Source: Gemmataceae bacterium
GTDB lineage: Bacteria; Planctomycetota; Planctomycetia; Gemmatales; Gemmataceae
Length of the DNA: 5,116 nucleotides
NCBI GenBank assembly: GCA_947490035.1
Contig: CANLGS010000382.1
Coordinates: 1 to 5,116, forward strand
Direction: 5' to 3'
The stretch's first letter is position 1. Each line of letters begins with the position of its first letter. The notes beneath the pieces were generated by a model that saw only the letters and a program-made list of their open reading frames with translations, searched no databases and was not told the origin of the DNA. Made by a program: the position numbers and the translations under genes. Below, piece by piece: positions 1 through 5,116 of this stretch.

Positions 1-791
1 ACGTGATCGTCCGGACCCAGACGCCGACCGGTGCCGAAGTCGTAGCGTCGGGACTGGTGCAAGCGGATCGCCACATCGACCCCACGGGCTTGCAATGCGG
101 CCAACAGCCAGTACGAGCAGTACGCCCGGTCGGCGACGAACACGTCGCCGGTTCGGAACCGGTCGAGCAACTCACGCAGCAAGGCCATCTCGCCGGCGTC
201 CTTGCCCTTCGCCGGTCCGATGGCCGCCCCGACCAGAGCACCCGTGGCGAAGCCCAAAAGCACCACCATGCGGATCAGCGGGAACCCCAGGCCGCGTTTC
301 TGATTCGTGTGCTGTGGGTACGCGGCCTGGTTCTCGGGCGTGTCGGGTCCCGACAGCGTGGTGCCGTCGCCGAGCAACACCCGTCGCCCTTTCCATTGCC
401 AATCCGTGTCGGCCTGTCGTTCGAGTTCGTCGCCCAGATGGGTGGTCAGTCGGGACAGCAAGGCGACCGGCAGTTTGGCCCGGGCCTTGCAGTAGGCGCC
501 GGTGTTCTCCGAGCAGGGATCCAGACCGAGGGTGACTCGCAGGACCAGAGCCCGTGCGACGGCGGCGACGCAGGACTTGGACGCGCTGACGGTCTGGGCG
601 AGGAGTGTCCAGAGCGTGAAGGCCGGTGTCCAGAAGTGGTGGGGTTCGGTGGCGAAGTCGATGTCCAGTTCGTCGCACGCCGTCTGGATGTGGGATTCGG
701 TGAGCAGGTCCGCGAACGGGAGATCGGGAGCTTGGGCGAAGGTGCGCAGGGTCGTTTGGAACGTGGGCCGTGGTGCGTATGAAGTAGACAT
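1..791 (-). CDS. IS4-family DDE transposase, N-terminal part (runs off left edge)
   Basis: This frame is open from an ATG at 791 down to the window edge, giving 263 complete codons without a stop; the C-terminus lies outside. It would catalyse cut-and-paste transposition of its insertion sequence. The translation has the hallmarks of the IS4-type RNase H-fold transposases: a helical N-terminal region, a YCKARAKLP block near residues 100-107, the first catalytic Asp in LLGDGTTL (Asp142), a DTPENQAAYPQ stretch (150-160), GLGFPLIR (167-174), GKDAGE (196-201), and the second catalytic Asp in VFVADRAYCSY (Asp221). The third acidic residue, within the YREK motif, would lie beyond the window, so integrity of the full gene cannot be judged. 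I see no frameshift in the visible part. There is no strong Shine-Dalgarno before the ATG, which is common for transposases. Family assignment is by motif recall and is firm at the IS4 level; the exact IS name is not known. Confidence 0.88.
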   Translation of the reverse strand, partial: MSTSYAPRPTFQTTLRTFAQAPDLPFADLLTESHIQTACDELDIDFATEPHHFWTPAFTLWTLLAQTVSASKSCVAAVARALVLRVTLGLDPCSENTGAYCKARAKLPVALLSRLTTHLGDELERQADTDWQWKGRRVLLGDGTTLSGPDTPENQAAYPQHTNQKRGLGFPLIRMVVLLGFATGALVGAAIGPAKGKDAGEMALLRELLDRFRTGDVFVADRAYCSYWLLAALQARGVDVAIRLHQSRRYDFGTGRRLGPDDH

Positions 792-850
792 CGAGATCGA
801 CCTCGCCCGAACGACAGCGCGACCCGTCGGAGCGTGGAAGACCTCGATGA

Positions 851-1282
851 TGGAATTACGTTAGCCTTGGAAGGCTCGATGACCAAGGCGACAAAACGGC
901 CACGGACCAATTCTTCCAGATACCCACCGGTGTCCCTGGACAGGGTTTGCGCGGGGCTGGACTAAAACAGCGCGGAAGTGCCATTCCTCCCACAGTGTGT
1001 GTCGCGGCCAGCGGTGATGGTAATTCGCGGGTGCTGCGGCTCGATTTCGGGACACAGGACGCACTGCTCGACTTCTCACCGGAGGCAGATGGAAAGTTCT
1101 ACGTCAACGGAACCTCGAATGGGTCCGAGTACAAAGTGAAATTTGCAAACAAGGATCGCGAGTACAAGCTGTTATCCAGCGAGCGGTCTGGAGCGTACCT
1201 CGTTGTCGATACGGAGGCGATCAATAAATCCGTCACCAACAAGATTGTGCTGCCTGGAACGAAACTCCCTGGTTCAAAGTAG
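851..1282 (+). pseudogene. 3' remnant of an unrecognised gene, probably cut by the IS
   Basis: A plus-strand frame is open from just after an in-frame TGA at 848-850 to a TAG at 1280-1282. I do not recognise the product. The last 80 or so codons look like genuine protein: alternating hydrophobic and polar residues suggest beta strands (VLRLDFG, KFYVNG, SEYKVKFAN, REYKLL, GAYLVV), and the tail LPGTKLPGSK is polar. The only in-frame starts are TTG at 947 and GTG at 995 and 1031, none with a convincing ribosome-binding site, and there is no ATG. Sensible coding appears to continue upstream to about 870 (residues such as DDQGDKTATDQFFQ), directly against the IS leader. I therefore read it as the C-terminal part of a gene interrupted by the insertion. 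A small intact protein of 84-112 residues starting at one of those codons is the alternative. The 1080-1270 stretch is visibly more A/T-rich than the flanking genes, which hints at a different origin. Confidence 0.5.
863..876. repeat. Short inverted repeat near presumed IS end
   Basis: AGCCTT and AAGGCT form a 6-bp perfect inverted repeat separated by GG. It sits where the IS leader gives way to the truncated plus-strand frame, so it may belong to the IS terminal repeat or to the target site. At this length it could also be chance. It is flanked by two copies of CTCGATGA at 843-850 and 875-882. Confidence 0.35.
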
Positions 1283-1295
1283 CAGCAAATGCGTC

Positions 1296-2417
1296 CTACC
1301 GAGCGAGAAACTCCCTCACTGTCGTGACGCGGTGTTCGGTCGCGGCGGCGAACACGGCTTCGCACAGCGCGATGGTTTCGAGGTTGTCGCGGCCACCGAT
1401 TTCAGGTTCGCTCCCCTGCTCCACCGCGACGAGCAACTGCGCCATCGTCCCGACGAACGCGTCCGGGAACCACACGTCATCCCACCGCGGCCGAATCCAC
1501 TCGCCGCCGGTGTGTCGCGTGCTGTACTCCAAAGTGCTGGGCGTGCGCGCCGGGTACTTCGGCCAGCCGATCGTACCTTGCATCAAGCCGTCGGTGCCTT
1601 CGACGCGCCACCGAATGCCGATGTCGTTCGCGACGCCTTCCTTGCTCGGCCCGGTCCACACGTCGTCCCAGGACGAAGCCCCCGCCCCGCTTTCATATTC
1701 GAGGATGTAAAGGTTGATGCCGTCGAGGTGAGTGAACTTCGTTCGCGGGTCCGGTCGCGTGGACGCGAGTACGCGTTCGGGTGTGCCGAGCCAGTAGCGG
1801 AACGTGTCGAGGTGATGAATGCTCATCACGAACGTGGACAGCGACGGCAGCGATTCGGCCCACGGCATCCAGTGCGGCACGGCCCGCATGTCGATGGTCG
1901 CCAGCACAACCTCACCGAGCCACCCGCGGTTGAGGACATCCTTCGCGGCCCGCACGCTCTGATCGAACCGCATGTTCTGGTTCACGGCCAGCACGATGCC
2001 TGCTAACGCGCAAACCTCCACCAGCTCGCGGGCCACGGCAAGCGACATCGCGAGCGGCTTCTGCGCGAGGATGCCGCGAAGCCGGCCCTTCCCCAGTTTG
2101 ACGGCGCGGCGAATCAACTCAGGCTGCGCGTCCGGCGGCACCGCGACATCGAGTATCTCGATGCTGTCGTCCGCGAGCAGCGCGTCAATGGTGTCGTGAA
2201 CAGTGGGAACGCTGTGCCGCTGTGCGGCTTCGCGGGCGCTGGCCGGATTGCGCGACGCAATCGCCACTGGGTTAAACCCTGCGCTCTTGTAGGCAACCAA
2301 GTGACAATCGCGCATGATGAACCCGGCACCGACGCACCCGATGCGCCAGTCCAGGCGCCGCGGCAGCGTCGGCCGGTAGTTCAGCCCGAACGCGGGGTCG
2401 GCGGGAGAGGTTGGCAT
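1296..2417 (-). CDS. Gfo/Idh/MocA-family NAD(P)-dependent oxidoreductase
   Basis: A predicted cytoplasmic dehydrogenase of 373 residues, of the fold that oxidises or epimerises sugars, inositols and related polyols. The N-terminal Rossmann domain opens about 24 residues in with IGCVGAGFI, the dinucleotide-binding glycine loop. VAIASRNP then follows the second strand, LDVAVPP is the usual strand-4 motif, and ILAQKPLA is the cofactor-proximal lysine motif, here QKP instead of the usual EKP. The C-terminal alpha/beta domain contains [13 protein letters not shown], matching the family's H-x-x-D helix. The Asp normally four residues before that His is Val. There is no Tat or Sec signal, unlike many planctomycete paralogues. 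The start is ambiguous: an in-frame GTG at 2453 adds 12 residues (Gly/Pro-rich, unlike a folded start), and neither codon has a well-spaced ribosome-binding site; I prefer the ATG at 2417. The gene follows ispH by 63 nt (27 nt from the GTG) on the same strand, so co-transcription is likely. Substrate unknown. The family call is secure. Confidence 0.9.
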   Translation of the reverse strand: MPTSPADPAFGLNYRPTLPRRLDWRIGCVGAGFIMRDCHLVAYKSAGFNPVAIASRNPASAREAAQRHSVPTVHDTIDALLADDSIEILDVAVPPDAQPELIRRAVKLGKGRLRGILAQKPLAMSLAVARELVEVCALAGIVLAVNQNMRFDQSVRAAKDVLNRGWLGEVVLATIDMRAVPHWMPWAESLPSLSTFVMSIHHLDTFRYWLGTPERVLASTRPDPRTKFTHLDGINLYILEYESGAGASSWDDVWTGPSKEGVANDIGIRWRVEGTDGLMQGTIGWPKYPARTPSTLEYSTRHTGGEWIRPRWDDVWFPDAFVGTMAQLLVAVEQGSEPEIGGRDNLETIALCEAVFAAATEHRVTTVREFLAR

Positions 2418-2480
2418 CGCGTGGTCACCGGGCGGCGACCCTCCGGGTCGCACGCTAAACGGGGTGTGGAAGAGGGTGCG

Positions 2481-3416
2481 TCAGATGTTCGCCAGGACTC
2501 GCAACTCGCGCGGCAGCGGGAAGCTCACATCCTCTTCGCGCACCGTGCGCGTCTCCACCGTCGCGCCGAACTTCGTCCGCAGGTACTCGATGCAGTCCTG
2601 AACGTGCTCCTCCGGTGCGCTTGCACCCGCCGTTACCAGCACGGCGTCCTCGCTCGCGAACCACTCGTCCTTCAGTTCGGAGACGCGGTCGATCAGGTAC
2701 GCGGTCTTGCCACTGGTGCGGGCGAGTTCCGCGAGGCGCTGGCTGTTCGAGCTGTTCTGGCTGCCCAGCACCAGCACCACGTTGGCCTCCGCCACGAGCT
2801 GCTTCACCGCGTCCTGGCGGTTCTGCGTCGCGTAGCAGATGTCGTCCTTCCCCGGTCCCACGATCTGCGGATACTTCCGCTTCAGCGCGTCGATCACCGT
2901 TCGCGCCTCGTCCACGCTGAGCGTCGTCTGCGTGAGGAACGCGAGCTTCGCGTCGGCCGGGAGCGTCAGCGCGTCCACGTCGGCCGCGTCTTCCACCAGC
3001 ACCATGTTCGCGGGGGCTTCGCCCATCGTGCCGATCACCTCGTCGTGCCCCTCGTGGCCGATCAGCACAATCGTGTAGCCCTCCTTCGCGAACTTGATCG
3101 CCTCCTTGTGAACCTTCGTGACGAGCGGGCAGGTCGCGTCGATGGTCCGCAGGTTCCGCTGTTGCGAGTGCTGGCGGATGAGCGGCGAGATGCCGTGCGC
3201 GCTGTACATCACTGTGCCGCCGGTCGGCACCTCGGAGATGTCGTCCACGAACACGACGCCGAGCGCCTGGAACTTCTCGACGATGGGCCGGTTGTGAACG
3301 ATCTCGTGGTACAAGTACAACGGGCTGCCGTAGTGCTTGAGTGCCGTCTCCAGCGCCTCGATTGCCATGTTCACGCCGGCGCAGAACCCGCGCGGGTTGG
3401 CGAGAATGATCTTCAT
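2481..3416 (-). CDS. ispH: 4-hydroxy-3-methylbut-2-enyl diphosphate reductase (IspH/LytB)
   Basis: Catalyses the last step of the MEP isoprenoid pathway, reductive dehydroxylation of HMBPP to IPP and DMAPP, using a [4Fe-4S] cluster in the cytoplasm. The 311-residue length is normal for the family. All three cluster cysteines are present in their usual contexts: Cys12 in PRGFCAGV, Cys96 in IDATCPLV and Cys194 in DDICYATQNRQ. Substrate-binding residues are also in place: His41 (HNRP), His74 (SAHG), His124 and Glu126 in GHEGHDEV, the LTQTTLS segment (161-167), the GSQNSSNS loop (218-225) and Ser267 in GASAPEE. The ATG at 3416 is supported by an AGGAGGT ribosome-binding site at 3422-3428, 5 nt upstream. 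The start overlaps the stop of a possible 44-codon ORF (ATGA). Downstream, the oxidoreductase gene follows closely on the same strand. The enzyme looks complete and functional. Confidence 0.98.
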   Translation of the reverse strand: MKIILANPRGFCAGVNMAIEALETALKHYGSPLYLYHEIVHNRPIVEKFQALGVVFVDDISEVPTGGTVMYSAHGISPLIRQHSQQRNLRTIDATCPLVTKVHKEAIKFAKEGYTIVLIGHEGHDEVIGTMGEAPANMVLVEDAADVDALTLPADAKLAFLTQTTLSVDEARTVIDALKRKYPQIVGPGKDDICYATQNRQDAVKQLVAEANVVLVLGSQNSSNSQRLAELARTSGKTAYLIDRVSELKDEWFASEDAVLVTAGASAPEEHVQDCIEYLRTKFGATVETRTVREEDVSFPLPRELRVLANI

Positions 3417-3547
3417 GCGTTACCTCCTGTGGCACGGGTATGGTACGCCAACCGCAGCACCGACGACAGACCCACCAATTCCTTGTCCGACTCGTCCAAC
3501 AGCAGGTTCGCCAACAGCGGTGCGAGCGGACCCGTTACGGTCGGCAC
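3413..3547 (-). CDS. Possible small ORF (44 codons) overlapping ispH start
   Basis: A GTG-initiated frame encodes 44 residues and ends in a TGA that shares ATGA with the ispH start codon. The product is unrecognised. Its middle is leucine-rich and could form an amphipathic helix (LAPLLANLLLDESDKELVG, then LSSVLRLAY), followed by a polar tail. Third codon positions are mostly G or C, as in the neighbouring real genes. It fills almost all the space between the tRNA-Leu terminator and ispH. Against it: there is no Shine-Dalgarno before the GTG, other start codons (TTG) are possible, and a frame of this length can be open by chance in GC-rich DNA. It could serve as a leader whose translation feeds into ispH, or be only the spacer that holds the ispH promoter, for which I find no clear -35/-10 pair. 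Confidence 0.35.
   Translation of the reverse strand: MPTVTGPLAPLLANLLLDESDKELVGLSSVLRLAYHTRATGGNA
3422..3428 (-). promoter_or_regulatory. Strong Shine-Dalgarno of ispH
   Basis: Read on the minus strand this is AGGAGGT, a near-perfect match to the anti-Shine-Dalgarno sequence, 5 nt before the ispH ATG. It fixes the ispH start and is the strongest ribosome-binding site in the window. It also falls inside the last codons of the possible small ORF upstream, an arrangement typical of translational coupling. Confidence 0.85.
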
Positions 3548-3555
3548 ATAACGAC

Positions 3556-3582
3556 AAAGCCCCCGGAACTACCGGGGGCTTT
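3556..3582 (-). terminator. Rho-independent terminator of tRNA-Leu
   Basis: AAAGCCCCCGG and CCGGGGGCTTT form a perfect 11-bp stem with a 5-nt loop. It begins 5 nt after the 3' end of the tRNA. On the minus strand the stem ends in TTT followed by GTCGTTATG, so the U-tract is short but partly contributed by the stem. Its strand and position make it the terminator of the tRNA transcript, and it separates the tRNA unit from ispH. Confidence 0.88.
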
Positions 3583-3587
3583 GCGAG

Positions 3588-3671
3588 TGCCGAAGAGAGG
3601 ACTTGAACCTCCACGCCCTTGCGGGCGCTAGAACCTGAATCTAGTGCGTCTGCCAATTCCGCCACTTCGGC
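3588..3671 (-). tRNA. tRNA-Leu (anticodon CAG)
   Basis: An 84-nt class II tRNA folds completely. The acceptor stem is GCCGAAG paired with CTTCGGC, with discriminator A. The D region is TGGCGGAATTGGCAGACGCA, and the anticodon stem CTAGA/TCTAG carries the loop TTCAGGT, giving anticodon CAG, which reads CUG leucine codons. A long variable arm CGCCC-GCAA-GGGCG is typical of leucine tRNAs. The T arm is GGAGG-TTCAAGT-CCTCT, with one G-U pair. The 3' CCA is not encoded, so it would be added by a CCA-adding enzyme. CUG is a very common leucine codon in the neighbouring genes, consistent with a heavily used tRNA. It has its own promoter upstream and a terminator downstream. Confidence 0.97.
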
Positions 3672-3675
3672 CCAA

Positions 3676-3692
3676 ACCCGCGCGGTGCGGGT
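3676..3692 (-). repeat. Hairpin in the tRNA-Leu 5' leader
   Basis: ACCCGC and GCGGGT form a 6-bp perfect inverted repeat with a 5-nt loop, lying between the predicted transcription start (about 3694) and the mature tRNA 5' end at 3671. It would form a small stem in the precursor leader that RNase P removes. Any function is speculative. Confidence 0.4.
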
Positions 3693-3700
3693 GTGAGGGT

Positions 3701-3728
3701 ATCATAAAGAGAGCGGGCGGAAGGTCAA
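3701..3728 (-). promoter_or_regulatory. Sigma-70-type promoter of tRNA-Leu
   Basis: Read on the minus strand, TTGACC (3728-3723) and TATGAT (3706-3701) are separated by 16 nt. Each hexamer differs from the TTGACA/TATAAT consensus at one position. The predicted start is an A at about 3694, leaving a leader of roughly 23 nt before the mature tRNA. It is the best promoter match in the window, and it lies in the short gap between the upstream gene's stop (3764) and the tRNA, where a tRNA promoter is expected. Confidence 0.8.
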
Positions 3729-3763
3729 GCGGTTCGCGCCCGGCCCGTCGCCCGCGTGTGCGG

Positions 3764-5116
3764 TCACCCGCGCGGACTGCCGCTGCCGGGCAATTTCGGG
3801 CCGCCCGGAATCCCACCAGGCCCCACCGGCTTCGGCGCCTCCACGACGGGCAGCGGCACGTCGTGTCCGGCCTGTTGAACGGTGCCGATGTACGCGAGCC
3901 ACTCGTCCGCGAACTTCTTCAGCGCCGCCGGGTCGGCCGGGCCGTCGTCGGTGGCCGAGAGCTTGAACACGCGGATGAACACGGCATACGCGGTGCGGCC
4001 GTCGATGGGCAGGTCTCGCGGCAGCTTGTTCAACTCCGCGACGTACCGCTTCAGTTGCTCCGGCTGGCTTTTCGCCAGGTAGTAGTACAGCGCCCAGGAG
4101 GTCGCGTGCGCCTTGATCTCGAGGCGGTTCTGCTTCTTGCGCAGGGTGATCGCGGGGTCTTCCTGGTCCGTGGGGGGCGTCGCGCCGCCGACCATCGGCG
4201 GCATCGGTTGGCCTCCGCCATCCCCTCCCATCCCGACCGCGGCGGGCTGCTTCGCCTTCTTCGACGGAGGAGCCGGGTCAGGGTCGTCGCCGTTCTTGAT
4301 CCCGTTGAAGTAGACATCGCCCAGCACGTTCTCGAGCAGTCGGTCGGAACTGGCGGGCAGTTCCTTCTTGGCCGTGAGGTCGCGGAAGTACCGGTGGTGG
4401 ACATAGTTCGGCCCGCCGTAGCCGGTCGTCAGGGCGACGTGCATGTTGGGCTTGTCGTCGTCGCCGACCGTGACGTAGGCCGGGCCGCGCGGGCGGGTGA
4501 AGAAGTTCACGGCCCCGTTGGTCAGCCAGTTCGGGAGCGTGACGTGCTTCGGCAGGACGCCGCTCACGTACATCAACTGGCGATTACCCTCGCGGCTCAC
4601 GGCGGCGATGTCGGCCTCGTCGAGAACGAGTTTCTCGACCGCGGCGAGCGTGGCGGCACGGGCCACGTCGTCGGGCCTGCTCCCGTTCTGCTCGGTGGCG
4701 TCCAGCGCCGGGAGCGTGCCCGTAAGAAGTTGCTCGCGGTTGAAGCCCTTGACGAACACCTGCTGGTTCTGCCGCAGGAAGGTCTGCCCGATGTCGTCCA
4801 TCCGCACGGGGGAGAGTACGAGCAGGTTGTGATCGGGGGCGAAAAACGCGTCGGTCCGCGGCAGCCCGTCGAGCGCCTTGTGAAGTTCGTGAATCTTCGC
4901 GGGGTCCGGGGCGAGGACGGCCACGAGCGGCTTCGAGGGCACCGGCAGGACGACCCCGCGGGTCGCGTGCCACAGGTAGAACGCGGCGAAGTTGTCGTCT
5001 AACTGCGTGGCCCGACGATCCAGTTCGGCCGTCGGGGCATCCCAGGAGATGATCGCGTAGTGCTTCGTGGGCCGCACGTTCTTGGCGTCCAGCCGAATCT
5101 TCCAGGTCTCCGCGTC
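3764..5116 (-). CDS. Large hypothetical protein, DUF1570/gluzincin-like, lacking zinc ligands (5' partial)
   Basis: The frame is open from the right window edge (450 visible residues, first visible codon GAC) to a TGA at 3764-3766; the true start is outside. I do not know a function. The visible N-terminus (IRLDAKNVRPTKHYAIISW) and DDNFAAFYLWHAT resemble the opening of planctomycete DUF1570-type proteins. Later, SREGNRQLMYVSGVLPKHVTLPNWLTNG (in two parts: SREGNRQLM at visible residues 174-182, LPNWLTNG at 194-201) has the spacing of a gluzincin core, HExxH followed by WLxEG. But both histidines are Arg and the downstream Glu is Asn, so zinc chemistry is unlikely. Residues about 274-323 are a low-complexity Pro/Gly/Lys linker (PPSKKAKQP, GMGGDGGGQPMPPM) between the core and a helical C-terminal domain (SWALYYYLAKSQPEQLKRY, FADEWLAYIG). 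The tail is Pro/Gly-rich. Export is plausible but the signal region is not visible. The gene precedes the tRNA-Leu unit by 35 nt before the -35 box, with no obvious terminator of its own. Presence of a real gene is near certain; the family link is moderate. Confidence 0.85.
   Translation of the reverse strand, partial: DAETWKIRLDAKNVRPTKHYAIISWDAPTAELDRRATQLDDNFAAFYLWHATRGVVLPVPSKPLVAVLAPDPAKIHELHKALDGLPRTDAFFAPDHNLLVLSPVRMDDIGQTFLRQNQQVFVKGFNREQLLTGTLPALDATEQNGSRPDDVARAATLAAVEKLVLDEADIAAVSREGNRQLMYVSGVLPKHVTLPNWLTNGAVNFFTRPRGPAYVTVGDDDKPNMHVALTTGYGGPNYVHHRYFRDLTAKKELPASSDRLLENVLGDVYFNGIKNGDDPDPAPPSKKAKQPAAVGMGGDGGGQPMPPMVGGATPPTDQEDPAITLRKKQNRLEIKAHATSWALYYYLAKSQPEQLKRYVAELNKLPRDLPIDGRTAYAVFIRVFKLSATDDGPADPAALKKFADEWLAYIGTVQQAGHDVPLPVVEAPKPVGPGGIPGGPKLPGSGSPRG

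Larger units (their letters stand above)
1..877 (-). mobile_element. IS4-family insertion sequence, one end (partial)
   Basis: The transposase gene, plus a non-coding leader of roughly 60-90 nt upstream of its ATG, makes up one end of an insertion sequence whose other end is outside the window. The exact outer boundary cannot be fixed because the partner terminal inverted repeat and the target duplication are not both visible. I place it at about 850-880, since a sensible plus-strand coding frame resumes at about 870. A short hairpin (863-876) and two copies of CTCGATGA (843-850 and 875-882) lie exactly in this zone. The right coordinate given is an estimate. Confidence 0.6.

Noticed and set aside
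241..300. Possible frameshift in the transposase near the CTTTTG run
   Set aside because: Careful re-reading shows the run keeps the frame (MVVLLGFATG), so the visible transposase part is uninterrupted.
3..782. Long plus-strand frame of 259 codons at the left end
   Set aside because: It lies antisense to the transposase, whose frame contains recognisable IS4 motifs. The plus-strand product is rich in Arg, Gly and Gln with no domain pattern, as expected for a shadow in GC-rich DNA.
1283..1295. Bidirectional terminator between the converging genes
   Set aside because: The gap is 13 nt and I find no stem-loop with a T-run in it or overlapping the two gene ends.
2455..3435. Second minus-strand frame over ispH (326 codons)
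   Set aside because: It is a frame-shifted reading of ispH. The true frame has all three cluster cysteines and a strong ribosome-binding site.
2196..3551. Plus-strand frame of 451 codons across ispH
   Set aside because: It runs antisense to ispH and part of the oxidoreductase, both with clear family motifs. Its product is Arg/His/Val-rich low-information sequence.
3431..3555. Dedicated sigma-70 promoter for ispH
   Set aside because: TTGGTG and TACCAT-like elements exist, but no pair has acceptable spacing, so I do not call one.
3644..5002. Plus-strand frame of 452 codons opposite the large hypothetical gene
   Set aside because: It overlaps the tRNA end and its promoter, and its composition (Arg, Val, Gly, His) is typical of antisense shadows. 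The minus-strand frame has coherent helices and strands.

Overview
The DNA is GC-rich, with mostly G or C at third codon positions. It carries a Gfo/Idh/MocA oxidoreductase, a MEP-pathway ispH, a tRNA-Leu without an encoded CCA, and a long secreted-type hypothetical protein resembling the DUF1570/gluzincin-like proteins that are abundant in planctomycetes. Together these suggest a chromosomal fragment from a Planctomycete, most likely Gemmata-like. This placement is inferred from gene style, not from a database search.

Layout: positions 1-791 (minus) hold the first 263 codons of an IS4-type DDE transposase that runs off the left edge. The outer end of the IS lies somewhere around 850-880. Immediately beyond it, on the plus strand (851-1282), is an open frame with no convincing start. 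It looks like the 3' part of a gene truncated by the insertion, and its 3' half is less GC-rich than its neighbours. It converges, 13 nt apart, on a minus-strand block. That block reads, in transcription order, as an uncharacterised large protein (5116->3764, 5' end outside the window), a tRNA-Leu(CAG) unit with its own sigma-70 promoter and a perfect intrinsic terminator (3728->3556), a possible 44-codon small ORF (3547->3413) coupled to ispH by an ATGA overlap, ispH itself (3416->2481), and a Gfo/Idh/MocA oxidoreductase (2417->1296).

Function: ispH supplies IPP/DMAPP as the last step of the MEP isoprenoid pathway. The oxidoreductase is close enough to be co-transcribed with it, but its substrate cannot be read from the sequence. 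The tRNA unit appears autonomous and insulated from ispH by its terminator. The large upstream protein keeps the outline of a zinc-metallopeptidase-like fold, but at the expected HExxH position it has REGNR, so it is probably not a zinc peptidase.

I see no CRISPR array, phage module, toxin-antitoxin pair or clear new multi-gene system. The points most worth a second look are the metal-ligand-lacking peptidase-like protein, the small ORF overlapping ispH, and the IS/gene junction.
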